64,000 bases of DNA from Copromyces sp. CBS 386.78 (Eukaryota > Ascomycota > Sordariomycetes > Sordariales > Sordariaceae). The stretch is taken from positions 372,001 to 436,000 of the forward strand of contig MU839102.1 of the NCBI GenBank assembly GCA_030685235.1, given 5' to 3'. Below, in pieces: positions 49,447 to 63,101 of this stretch; the stretch's first letter is position 1, and each line of letters begins with the position of its first letter. The position numbers and the translations under genes were made by a program. The notes under the pieces were generated by a model. That model was not told the origin of the DNA. It saw nothing but the letters and a program-made list of their open reading frames with translations, and did not search any database.

Positions 49447-50376
49447 CTAGTACACTCCTATCGTCGACACCATTGTGGGACCACGACTTGGTAGGTAGTA
49501 GCCTTGATTGTGAGCGTAAAAGGCGTCCTTGTCTTGTTCTTGTTGATCTTCCTCGTCGTCTTCTGTTTGCTCTGCCGCTTGCTTCTCGGGCGACGTTGTT
49601 GATGTGAATGTGGATAGGATGGCGGTGGGCGGCGAAGGTGGCATGTGCTCGTCTTCTGAAGAGTCCGAGTCGAGGTCGAGTTCTGGTGGCGATGCAGAGT
49701 GCGAAGGGCTCCTCTGCAGGGCGAGATGGGTGTAGTCTTCTTCCCCGTCATCCTCCTCCATGTCCTCGTCGTCGTTGTAGCTGTAGTATTGGTGCAGCGG
49801 CGCTTGCATCGAGTATCGGTGAAGGCTGCCGCTGCTGTGCGAGGGTATCCTCCTGAGGGGGACAGCATCGGCCATCTCGATGTCCTCGTCACGGTCCTCC
49901 TCGTCGTCCTCGCTCAGGTCGCTGTCCGAATCCGAATCCGAGTCGCTGTACTCGGCGTCCTCGGCTTGCCAGTCGTGCTCGGGCACCTCAACCACTGTCT
50001 CGGCCCATTGGATGTGACGCTCTTCGCTGCGGCTGCTAGAGGCACCGCGTACGGACTGGTTGAACCACGATTCTTGTTCCCTCTCGGCATCGGCGAGCTC
50101 GACCATCAACGAGTCGAGGAGGTTGGCGTGTCCGACCAAGAGGCGGAGGTTGTGGTCGGGGCGGGAAGCTTCCGAAGAAAGCTTGGCCCTTGCCTTGTGG
50201 GCAAGGTAGTATGTTTGTGTGATGGACATCTTCTTGGACTTGATGAATGAAGTGCGAATAGTAGTAGTAGTGGATGTGGTAGGATATGTCGATGCACTGG
50301 TAGAAAGAGTGCCTAATAGTTGTGGCCTCGATGGTTGTGGTGTTTTGGTTGCGGTGAGTGTTGTGGTGGAAGACAT
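49447..50376 (-). CDS. Acidic protein of unknown function, 309 aa
   Basis: A single open frame ends with TAG at 49,447-49,449. Residues 50-115 form the only ordered-looking part: MSITQTYYLAHKARAKLSSE, then LLVGHANLLDSLMVELADAE, a helical segment that looks like a conserved fungal module although I cannot name it. The rest is disordered, with an acidic SD/ED-rich stretch (about 140-165) and further acidic blocks up to about 290. The first 49 residues are Thr/Ser-rich, so translation might instead start at Met50 (50,229). No signal peptide or membrane segment is seen. No neighbour is close enough to suggest a partner. Confidence 0.75.
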   Translation of the reverse strand: MSSTTTLTATKTPQPSRPQLLGTLSTSASTYPTTSTTTTIRTSFIKSKKMSITQTYYLAHKARAKLSSEASRPDHNLRLLVGHANLLDSLMVELADAEREQESWFNQSVRGASSSRSEERHIQWAETVVEVPEHDWQAEDAEYSDSDSDSDSDLSEDDEEDRDEDIEMADAVPLRRIPSHSSGSLHRYSMQAPLHQYYSYNDDEDMEEDDGEEDYTHLALQRSPSHSASPPELDLDSDSSEDEHMPPSPPTAILSTFTSTTSPEKQAAEQTEDDEEDQQEQDKDAFYAHNQGYYLPSRGPTMVSTIGVY

Positions 50377-53300
50377 GATGCTTTTTTTTCTTTCCTCGGA
50401 GGGCAGGAATCGGGGGGAGCCTTTTCTCTAATAATATTTGGCTGGGTGCGCTTTCGCGTTTTCGGTTCTTGGTTCGAGTGACTCAAGACAGGGATCAAGC
50501 CGATTGCGGGCCCGCCAAGTAAGGGCGTGTAAGGGTGTGCGAAAAAGGCGTGCGGGTTGGACCTGGGGTGGGGGTGTGTCTTGATACAGCAAGTCCGCTT
50601 GAGGTTGTTGTTCGCTGTCGGGTACTGTTATCAGGGTCTGCAAGAACCATGCACTTCCCAGCAGTCGCGACGAGTCTCGTCCAGCGTATGAGTGGATAGT
50701 AAAAGTCGGATACTGTGAGGACGGAGCCTGAGAGTGGAATTCGGATTGCGAAAGTGGAATCCTGCGTGGCTTTGTGCCGGCTTTCGAAGGTCACTTGGTG
50801 ATCAAAAGTTTCACACTAGAACTTGAATGGCGTATGTATCCGAGTTGGAGTCACAAAAAGTTCTGTGATGGTAGCAAAAGAGAGTATCCAGAGCGAAGCC
50901 TGACGATGCATCATGGGGATGAGCTTCCTTTTGTAAGCCTTCAGTCTTACCCTTCGTTGGGGTGCTTTTTCTCGGGTTCGAGACACTCCAGACACCGCAA
51001 GGTCATCAGCACAAGCGTGATGCCTCCATCCGCAGCAGCAGCTGACAGAAATCGAGAGCCGTCAATGTCCGACTTTTGGAGAATGTGTACGTACCTGTGA
51101 AAAAGGTACGTATCCCGGTACCTGCTTATGTACACCCCCCTTTAGTGTTGCACTTTGGGGTGGTCGGCTTTTTGAACACGCCCTTGGCGCCGCCCTTTCC
51201 CAACAGCCAGCCCAGACACTGAGACTGGTCCGTCGGCGGCGGTGAAGCGCACATTTACGATCCGAACTCTGAAGGGCTTCTTGCTTGGAGTTGGGACGGG
51301 GGCTCGGCCGCCTCGGTCTTTGATCCGTCTCCTCCTTGTCTTTTGTCTGGCCGCAACTTTTTGCAAGCTTGTACACTCCACCGCTCGGGCACGCTACCGG
51401 TCTGGCTCCTGTCAATCATGTGCGCGCCCCCGACATTGCAAGCTTCATCACGTACATTTGTTGAAACGAACGGGTATCAAGCTTACGGTTGGGCCTTGTT
51501 TCCGTTTCAAGAATCAAATCTAAAAACCCCCGCGTCCCTTTGTCACGATATTACCTTCTATGAATGGAACCGACGGAGTTAAGGCCGGTTTGTAATCACC
51601 GTCCCGATCAGAAAGGCACATTTGCTTAGTACACTTCCTATCACGGATGCCTTCCGGGGATTTCTCAGCGACGTCTCCCTGGTTCTCATTTTGCAGGCGT
51701 CAATGCGTCATAGAAGCCGCTCTGCAATTTCACAATCGTCAAGTCGATTGACGCATTATTCTGATTTCTAGGCAATACAATACCCGACGGCCTGGATATT
51801 CACGCATGCTATATCCAGCTGAAGCTGAAAGTTCCTCATTGACGGGATCCAAACTGTTCCCATGACGCATCTCACTTTTTGCAACTCGGCTTTCGCGACG
51901 CCGGGGTTCTCACTGCGTTATCTTATCTACACTACACAGTACCAAACTTTCCCGGTGCGTGGTATCCTCGACTTCCTAATTCAACATCGACAGGGTATCC
52001 ATCCCAACAGATCCATCCGCATGCCAAAAAACTTGGAGAAAAAAATTTCTTGCAGGTACCCAATTCCCACTTTCGGATTCTAGGCTGTGGGTTTCCCTTT
52101 ACGTCCGCCCGTTTTTACGGGAATCTGCGACACTAGTTTTTGCGGCTACCGAGAAAAGAGAAAAGAAGGAGGATGTTCAAGGCGAGACCCGGAGCATCAC
52201 GGCGCCTGACTACGGGCACACCTCCAAGCAAGGAAGATGACGATGAGGTTGGGCGGGCTCGGGGCGGGCTCGAGGCGGGCCCCGGTCAGCGACCAGGCAA
52301 GCAGCCAACAACACCGACACTTAAAACACCAACAAGCAAAAAGTTCATATCAAGCTATCGCAAGCACCCGACACACTAGACTCACAGCTCCACGTCACGA
52401 AACAAAATAAGGGGTCTATAAACCGTTGCAAATTGAGGCACTGCAACGAGCCTCGTTTATACTCCCGTCCCGTGGCAGACAACGAAGGATATTACACACC
52501 TCGGCCAGCAAAGAAAACAAGAATGCGTTGTTGGTCTGCTGACCGAAGCCCCAATTAAACCCCCTAGGACCAAGTCCAACTTGGCGCCTTGAACGTAAGA
52601 AAATACTAGGCATATATTCTCCAGCAACAAGTGTCCAACTCTGTACGGAAGGTGATATTTTGGCTCAAAGCTTTCCTCTTTTGAACCTAACGATCGATGG
52701 CTCCCCTCTGTACTTCAGGCACTGCCACCAGCAAATTTGTTGTTACCTGTTTCCATTACTGAGGTGTAGCCAGGACAAGCCTTGGTTGTCATGTCAGCTA
52801 CCGTCGTGCCTATCCGCAGGCGGTGAAGGAATTCAATTAGACGGAAGGAAGCACGGCTGGGGAAGCTGCATGGTCTCAAGCGAACAAAAACCTAAAGCTT
52901 GAATCCTTCCACTTCCATGAGGTTGGTGCCCTGTCCTGTCACAAAGACAAGAGGATGCCATCATGCGAAACACATACAATCTATCGACCACAGGCTTGTA
53001 TACATACATACCTCTAGTACATCTGCATCGCCGGTTCCGTTCACTTGTGTGGGCGACGAGCATCGGCGGCGGGAGGAAGGCAAAGCTTGAAGCCTGCTGC
53101 CCTGGCAAGCCTGGATATTAGAGTTCGGGGCCGCGATCGTAACGCCGAAACCCACGCTGAGTCGCTAACTGCCAGTCGCAGCCGGAGTTTGTGTCCACGG
53201 GGGGTGAGGAGAGTGACGGGATGAGTTCGTGACTGAACGGGACTCGTGGGTTTGAGTGGACGCAACCGCGGAAGGGGTGTGAATGCTGCCGTGATCAACG

Positions 53301-53718
53301 GGGCCCCGCGATGAGTCGCTCGGAAAGAAACCCGCCGTTCATCTGTTTGGTTTTCTCACTTCCTTCCCTCGAAACCGAATTCCAGTGTGGGGGAGCGAAA
53401 ATGATCGCCTCGGCTTTCCAAACCCGTGACAAGTGCAGGGTGGAAGCGACGGGAGTGGGTGGGTGCGGGCACTGGGCCTGTCGCCGGCGCGAAGCCTTGC
53501 ACAACTCCCCGCTTTGTGCCTGCCACAAAAGTCAAAAGTGCTCCTCTTCTGCACAACAGGTGTGGCCAGTGCACGGCGAACATTTGGCGGGCTTTTTGCA
53601 AGCGCGGGCCAAGTCGGAGCCTGGAGAGATCACCGCGAGCTCTTTCATTGGACGATTTACTCGGATCCACTCATAGGGCTGAGGAGGAAAGAGCGATGAA
53701 GTTGTGATAATATGGGTC
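50377..53718. other. Upstream region of the acidic protein gene up to the copia element
   Basis: No convincing gene is seen. A perfect 9-bp inverted repeat, TACGTACCT/AGGTACGTA, lies at 51,088-51,112. GGGCGGGCTCG-type repeats lie at 52,250-52,285. Several overlapping ORFs of 80-120 codons at 53,300-53,700 occur on both strands, so none can be preferred. Confidence 0.5.
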
Positions 53719-53868
53719 TGAAAGTAGGGGGTTCAACGTGGCTGTATTGTGTGTATTCTATTGTGTTGATCCGCACCTAGCTCAATATCTGGCATCTAGT
53801 ATAAATCCCGCACTGATCTACTCCTCAATCCTATGACCGTATACGTACATATCCCCTACCGTTTAATA
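53719..53868 (-). repeat. Left (3') LTR of the copia-like element, 150 bp
   Basis: It starts TGAAAGTAGGGGG and ends CCGTTTAATA (CA mutated to TA). It is collinear over 150 bp with 59,085-59,234. It is followed by caccccctt, the complement of a polypurine tract, which sets the minus orientation. Confidence 0.9.
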
Positions 53869-54899
53869 CACCCCCTTAAATCTGGCGTATAAACCGTACC
53901 AGATCTACCTAGAAATGCCTTAAAATCCTTCTAAACTAATTAAAAATAATACTATTCCTAAATATAATCCCCAATTGTTTCCTTTTATTATAGTAGCTTT
54001 TAAACCGTTATTCGTAAGAGCTATTAATAAATATATTCGTCGTTTCGTTACCTATATCCTCTTTACTAGAGTCCTCTACACCTTTAGAACGCCTTATAAT
54101 AATATTTCTATTACTAAGTTCCCATAATTAAATCGGTAGCCGCTATAATTCTACGAATCCTAATTATTCTAGCGAAGTTAAATAAATTATAGGAGGGAGA
54201 TTCTTCGTAAGCTTATTAACGATTTACTCTTTAGTCAGTATATATACTATATTAATTAATTTCCTCTCTTATACCTACCTTAGCCAATATTTATATACGT
54301 TTACGTACTTGAACTTTGTAACGAGCCGTATTCCCTCTTTTATAATAAAACGGATCGTTTATTTATTATTATACCCTATAGGGGTCCCTTCCTAATCTAG
54401 GAAACCTAGTGTAAATTCGTTAAATAAGCGGCGGGCGTAAATCACCTCCTTAGTACCTTAGCTTAAAGATAATAACTTAACTTTTATTAATAAAGTTATA
54501 ATAGTATCTTATTTATTAGTACGCTAATCGATAGTACTACTTAATAACCGTATTACAAATATTTGTAAACTCTTGCGATTAAGGGAATTATTTATAAATA
54601 AGGAGTTAATTATAATATAAAAGTCTTAACAATCTTTATTACTTAATTAAAGGACGAAATTTTAAATTATAAGAAGATAAAGGATTATTCAATTTACTAC
54701 TACATAATAAGCAGGACTGGGGTTGAAATTGAATTAAGCGAATCTAAAAATTAGGAAGGCGACGTTTAATCGCGACGTAACAGCGATATAGAGGATAGAG
54801 CCGATTTTTACTTAGTATACAACGATTTCGTATAGTATAATATTATCTTAGTAGGGGAGTAATTCCTCTTTAGCTATTAGGGTTATATATAGCTTCTTA

Positions 54900-57700
54900 A
54901 TTCGTTTTACCTTATCAGCGATCTTCTAAATATATTAACGTTAAAAGAGTTAGATCAACTTTTTCTCGTAGTTTCGAATAATTTCAATACTTAAGAATTA
55001 TTTTAGCAAATCTCCGCCGGTTAATTAATATTTCTTCTTTATAGCAATTATTACCCCCTTAGTAGTAGCAATCTCCTAGTCCCTATATTTATAAATAATA
55101 ATAATATTATTAATATAAAAGAATAAGAAAACGTTATTTTTAACGAGGATATTAGGTTCTATAGGGAAAAGATTTATACTTATAATAACTAGGGTTCTAA
55201 TAAGTTTATATTATTAGAGGAAAGGAGATTTCTATAGATTATATAGCGTTTATAACAGCCGGAATACTTAGCCTTTCCTTATATAATTAGGGGGAGGTCT
55301 TATATATATTAATTTATTAAATAGTACGTTTATAAATATATTTTTTACATTGTATTAAGTTAAATCAAAATTAAAATAAACCGCTATTACTATTAGGATA
55401 TAGAACGATCTAATTATTAAAGTCGCTACGTACATTTTTCGTACGCTATCCTTAAATTATTAATCTCTACGTATAATTAGACGTACCTTATATTTGAAGA
55501 AACGGCTATTTTAATCGAATTTATAAATATATATTTATATTGAGCCGAATATCTTATTATTTCTAGGTTCTTCGGCGCTAACCTACTTTTAGGATTTAAA
55601 ATCCTTATATTTATTTAGGTATTCCTTCTCTATTTCTTTAAAGAATTCTTTAAAAGGATGAGAATTAAATTATTTATAATTATTAGGAAGGGGTAGAAAG
55701 TTAGACCGATAAAGGGTTTTTAATATACTTTTTACTTTGTAGCGATATATAGATTCCTTTATTATTTTTGATTTGGGGTTATAGCCGGGGTCAACTTCGA
55801 TCCTATTCTCTCTTATCTCTTTTAGGAAGGTTTAGTTTACGACTTTATCTCCTTAAATATTTATTGGTCTACTCCTTTTTATAAATATGAAGGATGTAGC
55901 CTAAGTGAGGTATTAATTTATAATTAGCTATAAATTTTTATTGGATTAAAAGAGGTCAATTATTAAAAATGTGGCTAGGCTTTTAAAAAGGGTTAGTAAA
56001 TACCTTTCTTCCTTATTTTTTAAATTTAAGACTATATTTTAGAAATCCGATAGCTTTTATACTAGCGGTATTGACGGGGGTTCTTTTAAAGACCTTTATA
56101 GATTCTTTAAACCCGTTTACGGATTTCGTATTTTAAATTCCTCCTCTTCCCCTAATATATTCAATTCGTCTAAAAAACTTTAGGTAATAGGGCTAAAAAT
56201 TCCCTCTTTAATAGTATTAAACTAGAAGAAATCTACTTGTATAATATTTACTTAATAGAGATTTTTTAATTATATAGCTAATTCTTTAAGGGAGATATTA
56301 AAGGTATTATAGATTTCTTTAATATTATTAAAGAATATTTCATTTTCGTTAAATACGACGTTTCGTATAATAACGATAGTATTCGTATATAGGTTCCAGA
56401 TCCGGTAGATATTAATTAATTAGTACCCTACTAAATACCTAATTTATATACGGTCTTTAAGTTTTATAATTTTATTCTACTCCTTTATTACTTCTATAGA
56501 GAGGGCGAAGGTTTTATAACTATAGATTTTGAAGTGTATAATAATTGGGGATAGATCTGCTGGTAGGATAATATTATTTTTAAATTAATAAAACGTTTTA
56601 AATTTCTCTTTAAGGGATTTTTAATAATATTTAATTTTAAGAATTAAATTATATAAATACGTAGTTACTCTAATAATTTCTAGCTATAGTTTATAGGGTA
56701 GATTCGTACCCGAACGTATTATTACCGCCTTAATTTTAATTATACCCTTTAAATATTCCGCGCCGCTATTTTAAATTTATATATAAAGCGCCGAAGGCTC
56801 GATACTAATTCCTTTATTAGAAAATTAAATAGTGATTTTTTTATTATTTATTATTTCGTTATCGTATTCGACTATACGAAGTATTATTTAGTATTTCGTT
56901 TATAGATTTATAAATAGGGACTTTAAGTAGGTGATAATGGAATCCGCTTTTCGGTTGCTTAGGTAATATATTTAAATAAATTTAGACTATTGATTTATAA
57001 TTACTATTAAGCTCGAGTATTCTATACTACCGAATTTTGCCTTTTTATATAAAAAGAAGTCGATAGCGAAACGTAACCTAGGTCCTTCGAAGTGATCCCG
57101 AGCCTCCTTACGTACTTAGCGCTTCAATTTAGCCTTTACATATAAATTATAATAGATTAAATTTAGTCCCTTTAATTAAATATTATATATTTATTTAGTA
57201 AGTTTAATAAAGGTATTAGGGTTAGGGTAATTAAATCGAAGATGTTAGCAGAGAGGATCTCTTTTTCGGGGCTTCTACTTAAAATAATTAGAATACTATA
57301 TAGTAAAAAAGGATTCGTTAAGGCTATTATTCTATAGGGGGATATATTCTAATATAAATTAGTTATAATAAGAATAGATATTGTAAATTAGGGAATTTGT
57401 AAAATTAGAACGTAAGTAACTATTTTTATAGTCCTAAAAGATCTGCTCTTCTTCGAATTTTTTTAAGGAGATGAGGTTATAGGCTATATTTAGTACTAAA
57501 GCGATATTAGTAAAGTATAAATCGTAACCCCCTTTATCGTTTTCGATTATTAGTATAATATTATTATATCCTTTAATAGGTATACGTTTATCCTTAGCTT
57601 ATATATAATTATTAGGGTTTATAAAATTTAGGTCGTCGAATTGATTAATTTTATTAAAAATATAGATTATTATACTTAAATTGAGGATTATTGAATTTCT
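54900..57700 (-). pseudogene. Element 5 pol relic (integrase, RT)
   Basis: The RT box reads FFYINNIIIIYKYRD, with YINN at 55,106-55,117 in place of YVDD. The integrase-to-RT linker segment with EARDHFEGP and LRFAIDF lies at about 57,050-57,130. TAA/TAG codons of RIP type break the frame throughout, and the catalytic Asp pair is lost. Confidence 0.7.
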
Positions 57701-59084
57701 TAGTGGGTATACAGCATTGCGGTAATCTGTAATAAGTATTAAGAAATTGCTTTTACCAATTCGGCAACCGAATTAATTCTCGTTATCCTTATTCGCTTAT
57801 TTAAAATGGTTAATAGCCTCTTCAAAATATTTATCCTTTTTTAGATTTACCTTTATCCGTTTCCGGATATAAGGGGATTCGACCTAGCTATTGAAAGCTA
57901 TTTATAGCTTTATATAATAGTATTATTTTAATTTATAATTATAAAATTTATAGAATTTATACGGTAGTCGGGGTTTCTTTAACGAAGGTAAGAATAAGGA
58001 AGAAGTACGCTTATTTTTATTAATAATTTTTTTAAGAGCGGATTTCTTATTAGTTATTTTTATAGCTTCTTTCCATCCTTCTACCTTTAAACTAGGTTAT
58101 TTATTATTATTAGGAGCGTTTTCTTTAGTAAGTTTATTATTTAACGTAGCTATAAATACTATACTTTTAAGCGGGGGGGCGCGACCTTTTCCCTAAATAG
58201 CGTTCATTATTATTATTTTATAAAAGTCCTTAACTACAATTTGGAAGGAAATTTAGAAGTTAGAATCTTCTTCGATCTTTTTATTATACTAGAATTAATA
58301 AATTTCTGCCTAACTATTATAAGGAAAAGATTTAATTGCGTTATAAAATTTTGGAAATTAAAGGTCGGGTTCGTTAGTGCCGGGGATTTGCCGAATAATA
58401 TAGAAGGTTATAGTTATTTCCTATTAGAAGGTCTAATTAAATTAATTATAATTTCCTTTTATAAAGGGTTTAAAAAGGTTAAAAAGGGTGGCCTTAGTAA
58501 GCTTTTTAGTTTTATAATCGTTGAAGGAAGCGGATCTAAAGAGGTTATTATACTATTCGTATAATTTAGTACGTTAAATAAAATTAATTTCGCAGTATTA
58601 ATTTCTAACGGTTTTAATTATTTATCGATTTAACGTAGTCTTTTTAATACCTAGGTCCGAGAGGGCTTTAATTTTAGTACGCTAGTCCTATTTTTTAATT
58701 ATATAATTACAATAATTGCGTTTATAAAAAAAGCCGTAGATCTGTACTATATTAGAAAGTTCTCGCTCCTTAGTTTTATATTCGGTAGGGGTCTCCCCTT
58801 CGAAGGGTATACCCTAATAGTTAACGATATTGGGTTCTTCTAAGTTAATAGGCCAAAGTACGTAGTTCGTTAGATCGATATACTTTTAAAGGCCGAAATT
58901 TTAGGTTTAAAAGATGAAAGCATTTTCTTACGCGGGCTAATTCTTAGGGGCGTTAAATATAATATTATTATTAAATTTAATTATAGACGAAAATATTATT
59001 ATTTCGGTTTTCGGGTTATTAAATCGCTAGCGATAGCTTTAAACGATTAAATTAATAAGACTCTTAATTATAATAATATAAATT

Positions 59085-59234
59085 TGAAAGTAGGGGGTTT
59101 AATGTGGCTGTATTGTATATATTCTATTGTGCTAATCCGCACCTAGCTCGATATCTGGCATCTAATATAAATCCCGTACTAATCTGCTCCTTAATCCCGT
59201 GACTGTGCACGTGCATATCCCCTGCCGTCTGACA
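59085..59234 (-). repeat. Right (5') LTR of the copia-like element, 150 bp
   Basis: It starts TGAAAGTAGGGGG and ends CCGTCTGACA. It is the same length as the left LTR and differs from it by transitions, with the outer half less mutated than the inner half. Confidence 0.9.
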
Positions 59235-62200
59235 GAAGTCGAGATGAAAGGATCGGAACCCGTACTTCAATCCTCCCTCACCCACTTACATAATGCGGAG
59301 GAAGTCTCAGTCCAATGAAGATCATCTCGCTTCATCGTGCTTTCCCCATCAACGGGATTGATCCTCTTCAACGGTTGTGCCGGCCTCAGGCTGCAACAGC
59401 CTTATCGGCCAAGACTCGCTCAAAGCCGGCGATACGGGCAACTGGGGCTTAGCAGGCCAACAACAAGTCAACGACACATTCAATGGGTTGACCGCTATGA
59501 AGGCTGTACCTGTAAGCTTGACGATTGTCAGTGCGGGTCTGGTGTTCGTTGTACAACCGAGGGCAAAGAAGGCTGGGAAGCCAAGAGCCTGAAGCTTACC
59601 TAACTTTCGTCAAAGGTCACTGTACGCAACGTTAACCTGTATGCTGCGATGCTGTCCAACCAAACTTCAACGTTGCCGCTGACAAAAAAACTCGGGGCTG
59701 TGCAACAGCTGCAACTGCAACAGCTGCAACTGCAACTGCCAGCGAATCTGAAAAAGGCCGTTGACGTGCTTCTTCGCAAATCCCGAACGGATGTGGGGTG
59801 GGATTGGGGGAGGCACGGGGTTTGCGGAGTGTCAGATGTCAAAATGTCATTTTCGATTTTACAACATGACAAGACTTGCCAGGTGATACATGGCGATATC
59901 ACACTGTGTCGGGTCCTATATGCAGATCGTCCGAGGGGTAGGACTGTTTACTGAAAAAATCAACATTATCTTCTCAATCTTCTGTGTGTCAATCGTCACC
60001 GATACCCCGACACCCAGAAGTTACGCATCGTTGAGAACCTCAATGTCCTGCCCGGTATGTACCCCCAGCTCTCCCGTGGGGACACGGATTTAAGATGAGT
60101 CGGAGAGGGACAAGGGTGATGACAAACTCGGTGGGTTACAGCCGAGCACGAATGGAAGCTCCTCGCATGTCAGCCAATCCCCTCCCCACGTCAGCAACTC
60201 GGCACTCAGCAACTCAGCACATGTACCTACTACTGACAAAAATATTGCTGCCTTGTCCGAAACGAATCGAAGCTGAGCACTCGGAAGCGGGAGAACGGAA
60301 TGATTCGGCGCCCTTTTTCATGCCGTCTCTGATCGATTTGTAACCCCGAACGCCGAATATGGAAATGGTAATTTACTTGACAGACCGACAGACAACCTGC
60401 CGCGTGTACTACACTACCCAACCACCACAAGCGCACTCTTTTGCTTCGTCATCCTCGAGATGGATGCTTTTCTAGCCAGCCTGTCGGGACAGAAAACACC
60501 CCGGGAATTCAAGGCCCCCAAAATCGCTCGCGCTTTGCAGAGCTCATTGGTGTTTGGAAGCCTAAACGCCCCGTCTTCCGTTCCGGGGCCGGGCAGGCAC
60601 GGATCATAAAATCCCAAGAAATTCCGTGAGTTCGCGGGAGGCTACGGGATATCACTCATCTTGTGACCTGGACGATTCCCGTTCTCCGTCTGCCTGGTCG
60701 GACCGCTATGGAAGATCACTCAATTCGCGCAGTCGATGAGCTTCCTCTGGAACATGATTTCTCAGGATGACGGATGCCAAGCCAAGCAGAATGATAACCG
60801 CGGACACGGGCAAACCTAACGTCCCCCGCAACCAGATATTCATCATCGCAAAGGGTAGGAAGTCGTCTATCGGCTGCCGTCAATAGGCACAGCAGAGCAT
60901 CATCTAGGGTTCTGTTTCCAGGTCCTCAGAACATACTTCTCTTTTCTCCACGTCTCCGCGCCTATTGCCTAGTAGGTACCTATCTACCACTGCTCAAGTG
61001 CCACAAACCCACGATACAGGAACCAAGAAGCTGTGCCATCCGCGCCAAACCCGTGCCAGCCAGCTAGCCAGCCCTGTCCCTAGTCTCCAATCTCCCTTCT
61101 TCCATTTTCCGAACGCCGTATCAACGCCGTATTGACACATGCATACTGACGCCCTATGGCGCGCGTGCGCAATCAGGTGCCAGTCCCATCCCATCCCCAA
61201 CCCCAGTCCCAGTCCCGACCCCAGCTTATGGCTGAAAATTTTCCCCCCGGTCGTCCCCTGGCCGTCCCCTCGGCGTCGGCGTCCCTTCTAGAAGGAGACG
61301 CCGCTGTGCCGTATCGTCACGGGTTTTAGGGGTCCTTGTGTCCCTTCTCAGCCACAGCACCGCATCCGCTCCTTCCGCCCTACCCGGTTGGTTATTGTTT
61401 ACCCTATGTACACACCACACATGTGCACCACGTTACGGACGGGACCGGGACCGGGACCTGACTTGGTGGTACCAAGCTGCTGGGTCGGTAGCGTTCGCTC
61501 GCTGCTGGGAGAAGGTAGCTCTGGCAGTTGGGAGTAGCTAGCTGTTTACCCCTTTTGGATTTGTCTCCGGCTTGGGATTGGCTGAGACCGAGTTACGTAC
61601 CTCCAAGGCTGACTGACATAGTTACACCAGCTCGAGACCTGACCTGCTCCAACCAGAGAGATGTAAGGAAAGTGGAAGTTAGTAAACACCACCCTAGGGT
61701 TAGAGGTAGCTACCTAGGCACTACACCAGCCCGATCGTAACTCCTCCCCTGGCATGGAGCTCTCGTTCAACGGCAGGCGCATTGACGACGAGGAGGCAGC
61801 CAGGGTGAGCTACCTAGAAGCTGGGTTCATTGCATGTTGAGGGAGCTTACCCCGGATTTTAGCTGGCCAGTGTACGTTGCTAGCCCCGAGGAGTGTATGA
61901 ATGTGTGTGTCTCTTGTTCCTGCGTTTCTGAGTTCCTGCATCACAAAGTGCGTCTGGTCCCCGACAGACGAGGGTGGCACCCCCGATCCTATCTCTAGCG
62001 TAACAACTCGGTCAGCCCTACAGACACTCACACATGTAATCTAAGGGTAAAGACACATAGACAAAGGGTTATGAGTCCTCGCTACAGCAACCACCTCGTT
62101 ATATACCGACACCAATTCTCCGTACTCTGTCTCGTTTCAGGAAAACCACCAGACACTATTGCCGCCATGTCCGGCAGTAACTAGAGGTAGCTAGTCCAGG

Positions 62201-63101
62201 GACGTGGAGGCGGCGTACTTGAGGCACGGTACCCGCTTCAGGTAAACAATCACCTCTCTTCAGGTCCACTCACGAGCAAAGCATGTTAGCGACTGTGTAC
62301 ATAGTTTTAAACTTCAAGTGAATTGCTACGTGCATGCTAACATTCTCTTACAAACCCCCATCCTTGGGTAGGGCGCTTCAAGATCTCCTTAGTCCGCGAT
62401 CCGTCCGTCATACGACCGTTTCTGGAATGGCGACGACAGAAAAATAGAAGTGATTTTGTAGTAGTAAGGGAGGAAGAGAAACGAAAACCAAGGCAGCCCA
62501 GCGATACTGCAAGAGAGTGCTGGTGAATGGGCGCCAAGGCACGCTTGAAAAGTATACACTGTACAGTGAACACACCTCTGTTGTACACTGCCTGGTCGCT
62601 GAAAGCTCGGTGTGGAAGTGTTTCAGTCCGGCCTGAGAGAAGAGGTAGCAAAGAATGGGAAAATACTCGATTGGAGGTTTGTTGGGTTGGAGGGGGAAAA
62701 CATGCCAAGCCCAGCCGACTCTGCATTACAGATGGATGCTTTGGGTGGAGAGCACCTTCCGAATGCCACAAGCCGGCGTGCTTGCACTTACCTATGCAGC
62801 CATCATAACTTCCATACATCCAAGCGGGGATACAAGTCGCTCTTTGAAGCCCACGAGAAGTAGCAAAGAAACCAAGCCGGCCCTCGTGAGATCTCCTGGT
62901 CGAATTCAAAGGTCAACTGGTGGCTTAATTTTCCAATACCACGAAACGATCTTGCCCGACGATATTTCTGACCCAGAGTGAGAAGTAAATATGAACATCG
63001 TGCCTGTCGTTTGACAAATTTCCTGATATCGCCGTGTCCTGTTCGTTCATTGGCGATAGTCGTAATGCTCAGCGTGTACAGGTATGGTGATGACATTTCC
63101 C
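59235..63101. other. Intergenic region right of the copia element
   Basis: No credible gene is seen. A CAGCTGCAACTGCAA-type repeat lies at about 59,704-59,740. A short Cys-containing peptide at about 59,495-59,560 (GCTCKLDDCQCGSG) is suggestive but has no complete gene around it. Composition is normal and not RIP-affected from about 59,235 on. Confidence 0.5.

Larger units (their letters stand above)
53719..59234 (-). mobile_element. Element 5: RIP-degraded copia-like (Ty1) LTR retrotransposon, 5.5 kb
   Basis: Two 150-bp LTRs bound 5,516 bp. On the minus strand the order from the right is gag region, integrase (about 57,130-56,400) and then RT (about 55,900-54,900). Integrase before RT is the copia order. 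The integrase end reads KEARDHFEGPRLRFAIDF at about 57,050-57,130. The flanks ggGTC and gaAGTC do not give a clean 5-bp duplication, so the edges may have diverged. Internal sequence is AT-rich with stops throughout. Confidence 0.85.

Noticed and set aside
50965..50990. B-box-like GGTTCGAGAC
   Set aside because: No A box or acceptor stem is present upstream; not a tRNA gene.
58241..58564. 107-codon plus-strand ORF in the copia element
   Set aside because: The element is oriented minus; this is an open stretch on the opposite strand of AT-rich relic DNA.
59337..59603. Peptide GCTCKLDDCQCGSG resembling a metallothionein
   Set aside because: Only one short Cys cluster is present, embedded in a frame with no other metallothionein features; another open frame overlaps it.
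62337..62909. 190-codon minus-strand ORF
   Set aside because: Composition is erratic, no motif is recognisable, and plus-strand frames of similar quality overlap it.
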